From positions 186,001-250,000 of the forward strand of contig NZ_JAAHBP010000009.1 in assembly GCF_023184515.1 (NCBI RefSeq): DNA of 64,000 bases, read 5' to 3'. The notes beneath the pieces are model-generated. The model saw only the letters and a program-made list of their open reading frames with translations. It had not been told where the DNA came from and did not search any database. The position numbers and the translations under genes were made by a program. Position 1 is the first letter of the stretch, and each line of letters opens with the position of its first letter. The stretch comes from Streptomyces sp. D2-8 (GTDB taxonomy: Bacteria > Actinomycetota > Actinomycetes > Streptomycetales > Streptomycetaceae). Positions 25,149 to 36,400 of this stretch are shown piece by piece.

Positions 25149-26098
25149 GAGTCGTCACCTCCCCTGAGGCGGCCGGCGAGGAACACCGCCAGGGCGATCG
25201 AGATCACGGCCACCATCACGCAGCCCATCGCCGCCGCGTAGCCGAACTGCCCGTAGCGGAAGGCCTCTTCGTAGGCGAAGAGCATGGGCAGCCGGGTCCG
25301 GCCACCAGGGCCGCCGTTGGTCAGCACGTAGACCAGGGCGAAGGAGTTGAAGTTCCAGATGAGGTTGAGCGCGGTGATGGCGAGGGCGATGGGTTTCAGG
25401 GCGGGCCAGGTGACCGTGCGGAAGCGGCGCCAGGCGCCGGCGCCGTCGACCGCCGCCGCCTCGTGGAGTTCGCGCGGGGTGTTCTGAAGCCCGGCGAGCA
25501 GCGCGACCGTCGTCTGGGGCATGCCCGCCCAGACGCCGACGAGGATCACGGCGGGAAGCGCGGTCGCCAGTCCGCTGAGCCAGTCCCGGTCGCTGCCCAG
25601 GCCGAGGTCGCGCAGGGTCTCGTTGAGGATGCCCGCGTCCGGGTTGTAGACGAGCCGCCACATGATGCCGACGACGACCTCGGGCATGGCCCAGGGGATG
25701 ATCGCCAGGGCCCGGGCCAGCCAGCGCAGCCGGAGGTCCTGGTTGAGCAGCAGGGCGAGGCCCAGCGCGAGCAGGAACTGCGGCACGGTCACCCCGACCG
25801 CCCACACCAGCCCGATCCGGAACGACTCCCAGAACAGCGTGTCGTGCAGCAGGTCCCGGAAGTTGAGGGCGCCGATCCACCGGGTGGGTGCGGTGCGGCC
25901 CGACTGGGCGTCGGTGAAGGCCAGCAGGATCCCGTACAGCAGCGGCCCGACACTGAGGACGAGGATCGGGATCAGGGCGGGGAGCACCAGGAACCAGGCG
26001 CCGTGGTCGGCGGCTCGCCGGGGCCGGTCCCCGCCGGGTCTGCGGCCGGCCCGTCTCCTCGGTGGCGAAGGTGGTGAAGCCTCGGTCACCGTTGTCAC
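25145..26098 (-). CDS. CUT1 sugar ABC transporter permease (MalF-type)
   Basis: 317 residues from GTG 26098, preceded by aaagggg at a good distance; the frame is open far upstream but that is G+C-driven. A proline/arginine-rich cytoplasmic N-terminus is followed by six spans. The coupling loop is ELHEAAAVDGAGAWRRFRTVTWPALKPIAL, with LVYVLTNGGPGGRTRLPMLFAYEEAF near the C-terminus. No ATP-binding protein is encoded beside it; in Streptomyces a shared ATPase (MsiK) serves several such importers. Confidence 0.9.
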   Translation of the reverse strand: MTTVTEASPPSPPRRRAGRRPGGDRPRRAADHGAWFLVLPALIPILVLSVGPLLYGILLAFTDAQSGRTAPTRWIGALNFRDLLHDTLFWESFRIGLVWAVGVTVPQFLLALGLALLLNQDLRLRWLARALAIIPWAMPEVVVGIMWRLVYNPDAGILNETLRDLGLGSDRDWLSGLATALPAVILVGVWAGMPQTTVALLAGLQNTPRELHEAAAVDGAGAWRRFRTVTWPALKPIALAITALNLIWNFNSFALVYVLTNGGPGGRTRLPMLFAYEEAFRYGQFGYAAAMGCVMVAVISIALAVFLAGRLRGGDDS

Positions 26099-26135
26099 GG
26101 AATCAGCCCCTTTGCAGGCTCGGACCAGCCTGGTC

Positions 26136-26164
26136 ATGCTCGTGAAGGCCGTGTGCCTCGTCAA
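26136..26164 (-). promoter_or_regulatory. candidate promoter of the sugar transporter operon
   Basis: On the minus strand ttgacg (26164-26159), a 17-base spacer and gagcat (26141-26136) lie so that transcription would start near 26129, about 30 bases before the GTG start. Confidence 0.4.
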
Positions 26165-26258
26165 GACACCGCGTACGCCGCCCGACCTGTGCCGATGCGA
26201 CACTGACCGAGGGATGGCCGGAACCCGACGGCCGACGCGTGGACGACGGAGGCGGACG

Positions 26259-27122
26259 ATGGACGAGGCGCGGGCGCGGGACGTACTGGCCGCGGCGGCG
26301 GTGCTGCCCGGCGCGGCCCGGAAGGCGCGACTGCTCGCCCTGGGCGAGAACGCGGTGTTCGCCGCCGGTGATCTGGTCGTCAAGGTCGGCCGTGACGCCG
26401 AACTCCTCGACCGGGCGCGTCGCGAGCTGGACATCGCGGTGTGGCTCGCCGAGGTGGGCGTGCCGGCGGTGCGGGCGGCCGAGCCGAAGGCGCTGCTGGT
26501 CGACGGGCACCCGGTGACGGTGTGGCATCGGCTGCCGGATGCCGTACGGCCCGCCGAGCCGGGGGATTTGGCCGAACTGCTACGGGTCGTGCATGCCACA
26601 CCCCTTCCTCCCTTCGAACTCCCGGCCCGTGATCTGCTGGGCGGTGTGGAGCGCTGGTTGCGGCTCGCGGGGGATGCGATCGATCCGGCGAACGCGGCGT
26701 ATCTGCGCGAGCGGCGGGACGGGTTCGCCGCTCGGGCCGCCGCGCTCACGCCGCATCTGCCGCCGGGGCCGATCCATGGGGACGCGCTGCCGCGCAATGT
26801 GCACGTCGGCCCGGGCGGGCCGGTTCTGGTCGACCTGGAGACGGTCTCCACCGACCTGCGCGAGCACGACTTGGTGGTGATGGCGCTCTCCCACGACCGG
26901 TACGGGCTCACGGACGAGGCGTACGCGTCCTTCACCGAGGCGTACGGGTGGGACGTTAGGGAGTGGGACGGGTGCTCGGTGTTGCGCGGCGCCCGGGAGA
27001 CGGCCAGTTGTGCCTGGGTGGCCCAGCACGCGCCGAGCAATCCGAAGGCGCTGGCCGAGTTCGAGCGTCGGGTGGCGTCCTTGCGGGAGGCCGATGAGAC
27101 GGTGCGGTGGTATCCGTTCTGA
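26259..27122 (+). CDS. aminoglycoside phosphotransferase-fold kinase
   Basis: 287 residues from ATG 26259 (ggaggcgg upstream). The kinase fold is shown by GENAVFAAGDLVVKVGR with the ATP-binding lysine, the catalytic loop GPIHGDALPRNVHV (HGD-x4-N) and VLVDLETVSTD, in which the metal-binding Asp is followed by LE. Members act on aminoglycosides, homoserine, choline or other small molecules; the substrate here is not identifiable. It is divergent from the sugar transporter and convergent with the exonuclease gene, ten bases away. Confidence 0.85.
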   Translation: MDEARARDVLAAAAVLPGAARKARLLALGENAVFAAGDLVVKVGRDAELLDRARRELDIAVWLAEVGVPAVRAAEPKALLVDGHPVTVWHRLPDAVRPAEPGDLAELLRVVHATPLPPFELPARDLLGGVERWLRLAGDAIDPANAAYLRERRDGFAARAAALTPHLPPGPIHGDALPRNVHVGPGGPVLVDLETVSTDLREHDLVVMALSHDRYGLTDEAYASFTEAYGWDVREWDGCSVLRGARETASCAWVAQHAPSNPKALAEFERRVASLREADETVRWYPF

Positions 27123-27132
27123 CGGGCCCGGC

Positions 27133-27849
27133 TTACGCGTCCGCCAACTCCCTCAGCGGCCACGCCCCGTCCACCGAAGCCGTCGTGTCGCCCTTGCCGC
27201 GCAGGAAGCTCTGGAAGTCCGCCGCCCACTGCGCGTACCACTCGATCTGGCGGTGGTGCAGGGCCGCCGGGCCGAGGGTGGCGATCTTGGGGTGGCGGTC
27301 GGCTATCGCCACGGCCAGGCGGGCCGCCGCCAGGGCGTCGGCCATGGCGTCGTGGGCGGCGTCGAGGACGACGCCGTACTCGGCGCAGACCGCTTCGAGG
27401 TTGCGTTTGCCGCGGCGGTAGCGGTCGACCCAGCGGTCGATGGTGTACGGGTCGATGACCGGGGCCGGGTCCGCGCCGCCCAGGCGGTCGCGCAGGGACG
27501 GCAGACCGTGGCGCCGCAATTCGGCGGAGAGCAGGGTGAGGTCGAAGGTCGCGTTGTAGGCGACGACCGGTACGCCCGTCTTCCAGTAGGAGGTGAGGAC
27601 GTCGGCCAGCGCGTCCGCCACCTGGTCGGCCGGCCGGCCTTCGGCCGCCGCCCGCTCGTTGCTGATGCCGTGCACCGCCACCGCGTCCTCGGGGATCGGC
27701 ACTCCCGGGTCGGCCAGCCACTCGCGGCGCCCTATCGGCTTCCCGCCCCTGACCTCGATCACGGCCCCCGTGACGATGCGCGCCTCGCGCGGATCCGTGC
27801 CCGTCGTCTCCAGGTCGAAGCCGACCAGCAGCTCCTGGTGCCAGCCCAT
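27133..27849 (-). CDS. DEDDh 3'-5' exonuclease (DnaQ-like)
   Basis: 238 residues. Exo I is LLVGFDLETTGTDPREARIV (Asp and Glu metal ligands), Exo II PVVAYNATFDLTLLSAEL, and Exo III H-DAMADALAAARL in DAAHDAMADAL, giving the DEDDh set. It matches the stand-alone epsilon-like exonucleases of actinobacteria, which may trim DNA or RNA. ATG 27849 is preceded by aaggggga. The C-terminal 50 residues extend past the catalytic core. Confidence 0.9.
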   Translation of the reverse strand: MGWHQELLVGFDLETTGTDPREARIVTGAVIEVRGGKPIGRREWLADPGVPIPEDAVAVHGISNERAAAEGRPADQVADALADVLTSYWKTGVPVVAYNATFDLTLLSAELRRHGLPSLRDRLGGADPAPVIDPYTIDRWVDRYRRGKRNLEAVCAEYGVVLDAAHDAMADALAAARLAVAIADRHPKIATLGPAALHHRQIEWYAQWAADFQSFLRGKGDTTASVDGAWPLRELADA

Positions 27850-27979
27850 GGGCCGTCCCCCTTCTTGTGGTGCGTTCCCCCAGTGGTCTCCACCTTCCCA
27901 CGCACCACTGACAATCAGAGGACCGCGTTCCGCTCACCCCGGCGGCGGGCCGGAGAACCACCGCACACCGGGGCACAGT

Positions 27980-29221
27980 TCATGACACCGGCCGCGAATC
28001 CGCCCACATCACCTCGAACTCCTCGCGGTACGTGGGGAAGAGGCCGCTTTCGTCCATCTCGCCCGACTTGACCACCTTGCCGGCGTTGCGCAGCACGAAC
28101 ACCGGTGCCTCCATGCCGCGGGTGCGGCGCAGATAGCTCTGCACGACCGCGATGCCGTCCGCTCCGTCGCCGTCCACGAGATACGCCGTGAAGCGGGGCG
28201 TCTCGTCGAAGACCTGGATCTCGAAGGCGCCGGGGTCGCGCAGCCGGGCGCGCACCCGGCGCATGTGCAGGATGTTCATCTCGACGGCCCGGCTGAGCTC
28301 GCCGCGCTTGATGCCGAGTTCGCGCTCGCGGCGCTTGACCGCGCTGGAGGCCGGGTTGAGGAACAGCAGCCGCACCCGGCAGCCGGATTCGGCCAGCCGC
28401 ACCAGCCGCCGGCCGGAAAAGTTCTGCACGAGCAGGTTGAGTCCGATGCCGATGGCGTCGAGGCGGCGGGCGCCGCCGAAGATGTCCTCGGCCGGGAACT
28501 GCCGCATCAGCCGCACCCGGTCCGGGTGGACGGCGACCACGTCGGCGTACCGGTCGCCGACCAGGTCCTCGACCGCGTCGATCGGCAGCCGCCGCGCCGA
28601 GGGCACGTCGCCGCCCGCCCCGAGCATCTCCAGCAGCCGGGCCGAGGCCCGCTCGGCCTGGTTCAGCACGGCCTCGGACAGGGCCCGGTTGCGGGAGACG
28701 ACGTTCCGGGTGACCTCCAGCTCGTCCAGGGCGAGTTCGACGTCGCGGCGGTCGTCGAAGTACGGCTCGAAGCAGGGCCAGTGCTGCACCATCAGCTCGC
28801 GTAGCTGCGGCAGGGTGAGGAAGGAGAGCACGTTGTCGTCGGCCGGGTCGAGCAGATAGCCCTTGCGGCGGCTGACCTCGCGTACGGCGACCGCGCGCTG
28901 CACCCACTCCTGGCCGGCCGGTCCGGCGGCGGCCACCACCCACTCCTCGCCGTGGACGGGTTCGTAGACGGGCCGCAGCACGGCGGCGACCACCGCGCGC
29001 AGCCGCTGCTCGACGAGGTTCAGCCAGATGTAGGCCCGGCCGGCCCGCTGGGCGCGGGTGCGCACCTCGCGCCAGGCGTCGGCGTCCCAGTCCAGTTCCG
29101 GGCCGATCGAGCCCGTCGCGTCCATCGGCCGCGCCAGGGACACGGCACCGGTCGGGACGTCAGCGGAGCTCCCCTCGTGACCCTCGTCACCAGGGGGCAG
29201 CTCCAGCCCTCCCGAGCCCAC
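27980..29221 (-). CDS. SAV2148-type HEPN-domain protein
   Basis: About 413 residues from GTG 29221, which has ggaagg upstream. The frame extends to a TTG at 29263, but that TTG sits in a -35-like ttgaca; ATG 29125 is another possible start. The conserved body ELDWDADAWREVRTRAQRAGRAYIWLNLVEQRLRAVVAAVL and YFDDRRDVELALDELEVTRNVVSRNRALSEAVLNQAERASARLLEML belongs to the Streptomyces family named after SAV2148, with an HEPN fold; RNxxxH of HEPN nucleases is represented by VVSRNRALSEAV, which lacks the histidine. The C-terminal part (LVQNFSGRRLVRLAESGCRVRLLFLNPAS) resembles a signalling or phospholipase D-like domain. The function is unknown. Confidence 0.82.
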   Translation of the reverse strand: MGSGGLELPPGDEGHEGSSADVPTGAVSLARPMDATGSIGPELDWDADAWREVRTRAQRAGRAYIWLNLVEQRLRAVVAAVLRPVYEPVHGEEWVVAAAGPAGQEWVQRAVAVREVSRRKGYLLDPADDNVLSFLTLPQLRELMVQHWPCFEPYFDDRRDVELALDELEVTRNVVSRNRALSEAVLNQAERASARLLEMLGAGGDVPSARRLPIDAVEDLVGDRYADVVAVHPDRVRLMRQFPAEDIFGGARRLDAIGIGLNLLVQNFSGRRLVRLAESGCRVRLLFLNPASSAVKRRERELGIKRGELSRAVEMNILHMRRVRARLRDPGAFEIQVFDETPRFTAYLVDGDGADGIAVVQSYLRRTRGMEAPVFVLRNAGKVVKSGEMDESGLFPTYREEFEVMWADSRPVS

Positions 29222-29323
29222 CCGCGCACCGCCTTCCGCTCCCCCGAGCACTCCCCTTGTCAACGATCAAGGAAGGGTACTCCGGGAGCGGTCGGCGGTG
29301 CAGCCGGATGGGCAGGGTAGTTC

Positions 29324-30646
29324 TCAACTCCGGGGACGCCAGTGCCCGTTCTGCCAGCCGAGCTCGGCCGGAGTGAGCGGATTCATAGCGGTGACGTCGC
29401 GCGGGGCGATGGAGAAGCCCTGCCAGTGGACGGGCATGGGCTGCTGGTCCTCGTCCCGGGCTATGTGGTGGAAGCCGATGTTCATCCAGACCACCGGGTG
29501 GGTCAGGGCCTGTCCGTTCACCCACTTGTCGACGGACTTCCCGGCTCCCGGACCGCAGTTGCCGGGGTTGTGGCTGGCGAACAGTTCGCACTTGTTGTAC
29601 TGCGTGACGTACAGGTCGCGCTTGGTGTAGCTGCGGCCCGGGTACTTGGTCGTGACCCCGGGGACGATCTCGTAGGAGCGCGCGTGTCCGTCCTTGTTCT
29701 TTCCGGTCGCGCTGACCATGCGCCACCAGCGGTAGTTCTTGCTGTCCCCGGCCATTTCCTTGGTGACCTTGGTGCGGGTGGTCTTGGTGGTGGGGGCGCG
29801 CTGGCCCCGGGTGGGCGCGGTGACGGTGGAGTCGTACTGCTCGACGCGGTTCTTCGTGGAGCCGTCCAGTGCGAAGTCGAGCCGCCAGAAGGCGTTGTGG
29901 CTGTGGCTGGTGGACTTGGCGCTCGCGCCCTTGCCGATGGGCCAGCCGCGGCCGTCGCCGGCGTCGTAGTCGTCCCAGGAGAGGCTGCCGGTCGCGCCGA
30001 CGTTCATGGTGATGGCGCCGTCGTCCTGGAAGCGCCACTCGGTCATGTACTCGTACCAGCCGACCTGGTTGACCGTGTAGACGAGGAGGTCCTTGCCCTG
30101 AGCCTGGAAGACCTTGTTCGCCGTGTCGCCCTGCATGCGGTAGGCGTGGCCGCGGGAGCGGGTGGTGGTGCACAGGCCCTTGACGTTCGGGTCCTCGTTC
30201 CAGGAGTCCGGGACCTTGACGGTCTTGATGGCCCCGCCGGGGCACTCGCTCGGCGCCAGGTTCATCAGGCCCTGGGCGAAGTCGAAGCCGGTGAGGTCGT
30301 CGTACTCGACCGAGCCGTCGTCGTAGGGGACGTGGATCTGGCCCAGGCGGGCGCTGTTGAGGACCCTGATCGGTTTGGGTTCGCCCTTGGGCTGGTACGA
30401 GATCTTCTCCAGGACGAGGCCGGCCTTGCCGTCGTAGCGCCAGCACATCCGCCAGGTGGTGCCGGAGGAGAGCTTCTGCTCGATGCGGTAGGCGGCGCTG
30501 CAGTCGGCGGCCGGTGCCGCGGCGGGGGCGGCCTTCGGCTGGGCGGTGGCCGGTCCCGCGCCGGCCGTGGCGCCTGCGGCCAGCGCGGCCACGGTCAGGC
30601 CCACGGCCGCCCGGGTGCGGGCCTTGGTGTTGCTGTTCACGCGCAT
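29324..30646 (-). CDS. secreted copper amine oxidase-like protein, catalytic domain
   Basis: 440 residues with a signal peptide (cleavage likely near residue 36, ATAQ). The body resembles the C-terminal catalytic domain of copper amine oxidases: VPYDDGSVEYDD around the expected catalytic-base region, the cofactor-tyrosine region at residues 196-200, GWYEY, copper ligands H248 and H250 in TSHSHNAFWRLDFALDG, and H393/H394 in NIGFHHIARDEDQQPMPVHWQGF. In the usual N-Y-D/E-Y motif Asn is replaced by Trp197, although the candidate topaquinone tyrosine Y198 is kept. The N-terminal N2/N3 domains are missing and seem to be encoded by the gene upstream. It starts 58 bases after that gene with agggag before ATG. 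Confidence 0.78.
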   Translation of the reverse strand: MRVNSNTKARTRAAVGLTVAALAAGATAGAGPATAQPKAAPAAAPAADCSAAYRIEQKLSSGTTWRMCWRYDGKAGLVLEKISYQPKGEPKPIRVLNSARLGQIHVPYDDGSVEYDDLTGFDFAQGLMNLAPSECPGGAIKTVKVPDSWNEDPNVKGLCTTTRSRGHAYRMQGDTANKVFQAQGKDLLVYTVNQVGWYEYMTEWRFQDDGAITMNVGATGSLSWDDYDAGDGRGWPIGKGASAKSTSHSHNAFWRLDFALDGSTKNRVEQYDSTVTAPTRGQRAPTTKTTRTKVTKEMAGDSKNYRWWRMVSATGKNKDGHARSYEIVPGVTTKYPGRSYTKRDLYVTQYNKCELFASHNPGNCGPGAGKSVDKWVNGQALTHPVVWMNIGFHHIARDEDQQPMPVHWQGFSIAPRDVTAMNPLTPAELGWQNGHWRPRS

Positions 30647-30704
30647 GACGAGATGACTCCCTGACGAAGAGGCGCGAGGTGGACGGGTGAGCGAAGAGGG
30701 TGGG

Positions 30705-31546
30705 TCAGCGGCCGAGCCGGGCGACCTTGCGGGCGCTCAGGTCGATCACCAGCGACCTGGCGTCGACCCACGGGCCGTTCTTGATCTTCGGGAACAGCCG
30801 CACGCAGCGGTGTTCTCCGCACCGGTCGAGCACGGCGGGCTGGGCGCCCGGCGCGGCCCGGTAGACGGCGCCGCTGAGCTGGAGCTGGTCCGCGGAGGTG
30901 AGCGCCTTGCCGGTGGCGTCCTTGTAGTCGGCCTTCAGGCCCGAGCCCAGCGGGTCGGCGATCAGCAGACCGGCCGCCTCGGCCTTCTCGGCGCGGCTGA
31001 GCGGCGGCTGGACGCCGTGCTGGGTGCCGGTGCTCACCACCTCGCCGGTGCCGAGATCGACGGTCCTGGTGACGAGGGTGTCGTCCCGGTAGTCGTAGAA
31101 CGTCACGTCGGCACGCCGGGGCGCGTCCGGCCTGCCGGCCTCGTCGGCCTCGGGTTCGGCGAGGTCGACGCCGAGGGGCTGCGGACCGCGGGCCCCGTCC
31201 ACGCTCTCGCTGCTCCGGAACAGCTGCCGGCTGAGGGCGATCTTCTCGGCCCGCTCCAGCTCGTCGTCGGTCAGCGGATCGCGGCCCTCGCCCTGCTGCC
31301 CTTCGGCGGGCGCCGCCTCGACGACCCCCGGCGCCACGGCCCGGCCGCCGGCCGCCGCATCGCCGGCCCCGGCGGCCCCCGCGGCCCCCGCGGCCCCCGC
31401 GGCCCCCGCATCCTGCGGGACGGACTGCCCCGCCCGGGTCCCGGTGTCGTCCGCCCCGGCCGTGCCCGGCAGGGTCACCGCCAGGCCACCGCGATGGCCG
31501 TACCTGCCACCATCTTGCCCAGGTGGCGGTGCACTATGTTGCGCAC
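30705..31546 (-). CDS. secreted amine-oxidase N-domain protein, with apparent frameshift in the signal peptide
   Basis: The long frame 30705-31483 encodes an Ala/Gly-rich linker and then a domain like N2/N3 of copper amine oxidases (DVTFYDYRDDTLVTRTVDLGTGEVVS, GVQPPLSRAEKAEAAGLLIADPL). Its N-terminus lies in another frame: GTG 31546, with gggagaag upstream, reads MRNIVHRHLGKMVAGTAIAVA, a perfect start of a signal peptide, whose continuation LAVTLPGTAGADD is in the long frame. The total from 31546 is 842 bases, one short of a multiple of three. One missing base near 31481-31488 explains everything. It is either a real mutation or a sequencing error; without correction the protein could not be exported. 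Confidence 0.6.
31372..31407. repeat. four tandem copies of a 9-base unit
   Basis: Four perfect copies of gcggccccc lie inside the Ala/Gly linker of the secreted protein and encode a (GAA)n-type tract. Such repeats change length by slippage without breaking the frame. Confidence 0.8.
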
Positions 31547-31603
31547 GTCTTCTCCCTACTCCCCCAACAGCCCCGGGAGTATGTGTCTGCCCCATTGGTT
31601 CGG

Positions 31604-31616
31604 CATACCGCGTATG
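31604..31616. promoter_or_regulatory. short palindrome upstream of glgX
   Basis: catac-cgc-gtatg is a 5-bp inverted repeat about 115 bases ahead of glgX in a relatively AT-rich stretch between the divergent genes. It may be part of an operator; support is weak. Confidence 0.25.
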
Positions 31617-31727
31617 CACTGGTCACTCGGCAAGAGGGAGATAAGTCATAGGAGGTTCCCTCACTTTCGGGGAGACTCGGGACCAAGGCGTCCCCACCGG
31701 CGCCGCACACCTGAAAGAGTCGTATCC

Positions 31728-33860
<2,133 letters not shown>

Positions 33861-34008
33861 CGGCTTTGGCGGCCCGTGGGGCCGTCCGGGCCGTCCGGGG
33901 AGGGACCACCGTAGCGTCGTCCGGAGAGAGCCACTCGTCCGGGCGACGCGCGGCGCACCTGGCGCGGGTGATGACACGAACGGCGGCGGGGCGGGTACGT
34001 ACGTTTCC

Positions 34009-36378
34009 ATGACACCTGAGCGACTTGACCCGGTGGTGCCCACGGCCACGTACCGGCTGCAGCTGCAGCCCGAGTTCCCCTTCGGAGCAGCCGCGGCCGT
34101 CGTGCCGTACCTGGCCTCGCTCAACGTCTCGCACCTGCATCTGTCCCCCGTTCTGGAGGCGGTGCCGGGCTCGACGCACGGCTACGACGTCGTCGACCAC
34201 GCGCGCGTGCGTGAGGAGCTGGGCGGCGAGGAGGGGCTGCGGGCGCTGGCGCGCACCGCGCGCGAGCACGGGCTCGGCCTGGTGGTGGACATCGTCCCGA
34301 ACCACATGGCCATGGCCCCGCGCCACAACCGCGCCCTGTGGGAGGTGCTGCGCGAGGGCCCGAAGTCGCCCTGCGCGCGGTGGTTCGACATCGACTGGGA
34401 GGCGCAGGACGGCCAGGTGCTGCTGCCGGTCCTCGGCGGGCCGCTGGGCGAGGTGCTCGACGAGCTGCGCGTCGACGGTGACGTGCTGCGCTACTACGAC
34501 CACGTCCTCCCTCTGCGCGAGGGCACCGAGGACCTGCCGCTGCCGCATCTGCTGGACGCGCAGTGGTACCGCCCGGTGTGGTGGCGGCTGGCCCGGACCG
34601 AGCTCAACTACCGGCGGTTCTTCAGCATCTCGGAGCTCATCGGGGTACGGGTGGAGGACCCGGAGGTGTTCGAGGCCACCCACGACAAGATCCTCGAGCT
34701 GCTGCACGAGGGCGTGATCGACGGGCTGCGCATCGACCACCCCGACGGGCTCGCCGACCCCGACGGCTACCTCCGGCGGCTGCACGAGGCGACCGAGGGC
34801 CGATGGACGGTCGTGGAGAAGATCCTCGCCGACGGTGAGCACCTGCCGGCGTCCTGGCCCGTCGCCGGGACCACCGGCTACGACGCCCTGCGGCACGTGG
34901 ACGGGGTCTTCACGGACCCGGCCGGGTTCGGGGACCTGCTGGGGCAGTACCGGCGCTTCGCGGCCCCCCAGACGGACCGGGGCGGGCAGTGGGAGGCGAC
35001 CGTGCGGCGGGCGGCGTACAAGGTCCTCACCCACGAGCTGGCCACCGAGACCGACCGGCTGACCCGGGTGGCGAGCCGGCTGTGCGCCTCCGCACCGGAG
35101 CCGGCCCTGCGCGACCGCGCCCCCTGGGCGCTGCGCACGGCCCTCCAGGAGCTTCTCGTGCGCATGGAGGTCTACCGGCCCTACGAGTCGGCCGACGCGG
35201 CGTCCGTGGTCACCGAGGAGGCCGCCGCCGAGGCCCGGCACGCCTTCGCCGTGCCCGAGGAGGCCGGTGCGGTGGACGTCGTACGGGACCTGGTGCTGGG
35301 ACGGTACGGCGACGGGCCCGCGCAGCTGGAGTTCCGGACGCGGTTCGGGCAGACCTCGTCGGCGCTGCGGGCCAAGTCCGTGGAGGACACGGCGTTCTAC
35401 CGGTACGTGCCGCTGCTGTCGGCGACCGAGGTGGGCGGGAATCCGGGGGCTCCCGCGCTGTCGCCGGAGGAGTTCCACGCGTACTGCGCGCGCGTGCAGC
35501 GCGACTGGCCGGTGACCGGCACGGTCGCCAGCACGCACGACACCAAGCGCAGTGCGGACGTCCGGGCTGCGCTGCACGTGCTCACCGAGTGCCCGGACCG
35601 CTGGGCGGACGTGCTCGCCGAGGTGACCCGCACCGGGGAGGGGGTGCCGGACGCGCAACTGGCGTGGGCGGCCTGGCAGACGGTGTTCGGGCTGGGACCG
35701 GCCTCGGGGGTGCGGGAGCGGGTGCAGGGGGCGCTGCTGAAGCATGTGCGTGAGGCGGGCCTGTACACGAGCTGGACCGAGCAGGAGCCGCCCTACGAGG
35801 AGGCGGTGGAGCGGTTCGTGGCGGCCGGGCCGTGCGGGGCGCCGGGCGAGCGGGTCGCCGCGTTCCGGGAGTCGCTGGCGCCGCACATCCGGGCCAACGT
35901 GCTGGGCACGGCCCTGGTGCAGCTGACGATGCCGGGTGTCCCGGACGTCTACCAGGGCACCGAGGCCGAGTACCGGGCCCTGGTCGACCCGGACAACCGG
36001 CGGGCGGTGGACTTCCCGCCCGCGGAGTCCGGCGGCACGTCGGCGGAGAAGGCGGCGGTGACGCGGGCGGCACTGGGGCTACGGGCCCGGCGTCCCGGCG
36101 CCTTCGGCGACACGGCGACGTACGGGGCGTTGCCGGCCGAGGGACCGGCGGCGGCGCACTGCCTGGCGTTCGTCCGCTCCGGTGAGGTGCTGACGGCCGT
36201 GACCCGCCTTTCCCTGCGGCTCGCGGAGGCGGGCGGCTGGCAGGACACCCGGCTGCCGCTGCCGCCGGGCCGCTGGGCGGACGTACTGGAGCCGGGGCGC
36301 GAGTTCACCTGGCACGCGCGCGTGGAGGAGCTGTTCTCGGGGGTGCCGGTGGCGCTGCTGGAGAGGGTGGGCGACTGA
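34009..36378 (+). CDS. treY: maltooligosyl trehalose synthase (TreY)
   Basis: 789 residues. It turns the reducing-end alpha-1,4 bond of maltooligosaccharides into the alpha,alpha-1,1 bond of trehalose. The start TATYRLQLQPEFPFGAAAAVVPYLASLNVSHLHLSP is the family hallmark; VVDIVPNHMA, DGLRIDHPDGLADP, WTVVEKILADGEHLP and GTVASTHDTKRSADVR carry the GH13 catalytic regions. ATG 34009 has no clear ribosome-binding site; a TA-rich tacgta sequence 7 bases upstream allows a leaderless transcript. A good terminator follows. The partner treZ is 3.7 kb downstream, separated by other genes. Confidence 0.95.
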   Translation: MTPERLDPVVPTATYRLQLQPEFPFGAAAAVVPYLASLNVSHLHLSPVLEAVPGSTHGYDVVDHARVREELGGEEGLRALARTAREHGLGLVVDIVPNHMAMAPRHNRALWEVLREGPKSPCARWFDIDWEAQDGQVLLPVLGGPLGEVLDELRVDGDVLRYYDHVLPLREGTEDLPLPHLLDAQWYRPVWWRLARTELNYRRFFSISELIGVRVEDPEVFEATHDKILELLHEGVIDGLRIDHPDGLADPDGYLRRLHEATEGRWTVVEKILADGEHLPASWPVAGTTGYDALRHVDGVFTDPAGFGDLLGQYRRFAAPQTDRGGQWEATVRRAAYKVLTHELATETDRLTRVASRLCASAPEPALRDRAPWALRTALQELLVRMEVYRPYESADAASVVTEEAAAEARHAFAVPEEAGAVDVVRDLVLGRYGDGPAQLEFRTRFGQTSSALRAKSVEDTAFYRYVPLLSATEVGGNPGAPALSPEEFHAYCARVQRDWPVTGTVASTHDTKRSADVRAALHVLTECPDRWADVLAEVTRTGEGVPDAQLAWAAWQTVFGLGPASGVRERVQGALLKHVREAGLYTSWTEQEPPYEEAVERFVAAGPCGAPGERVAAFRESLAPHIRANVLGTALVQLTMPGVPDVYQGTEAEYRALVDPDNRRAVDFPPAESGGTSAEKAAVTRAALGLRARRPGAFGDTATYGALPAEGPAAAHCLAFVRSGEVLTAVTRLSLRLAEAGGWQDTRLPLPPGRWADVLEPGREFTWHARVEELFSGVPVALLERVGD

Positions 36379-36400
36379 GGGCGCGGCAGCCGGGCCGAGG

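Noticed and set aside
24315-25158. In-frame fusion of the binding protein with upstream sequence (705-codon frame)
   Set aside because: The upstream part is a shadow of the permease gene. The lipoprotein signal peptide at ATG 24315 marks the true start.
29258-29263. TTG 29263 as start of the HEPN-family gene
   Set aside because: The TTG is part of a ttgaca box and lacks a ribosome-binding site; GTG 29221 has one. The -10 partner of the box is poor, so the promoter itself is also not claimed.
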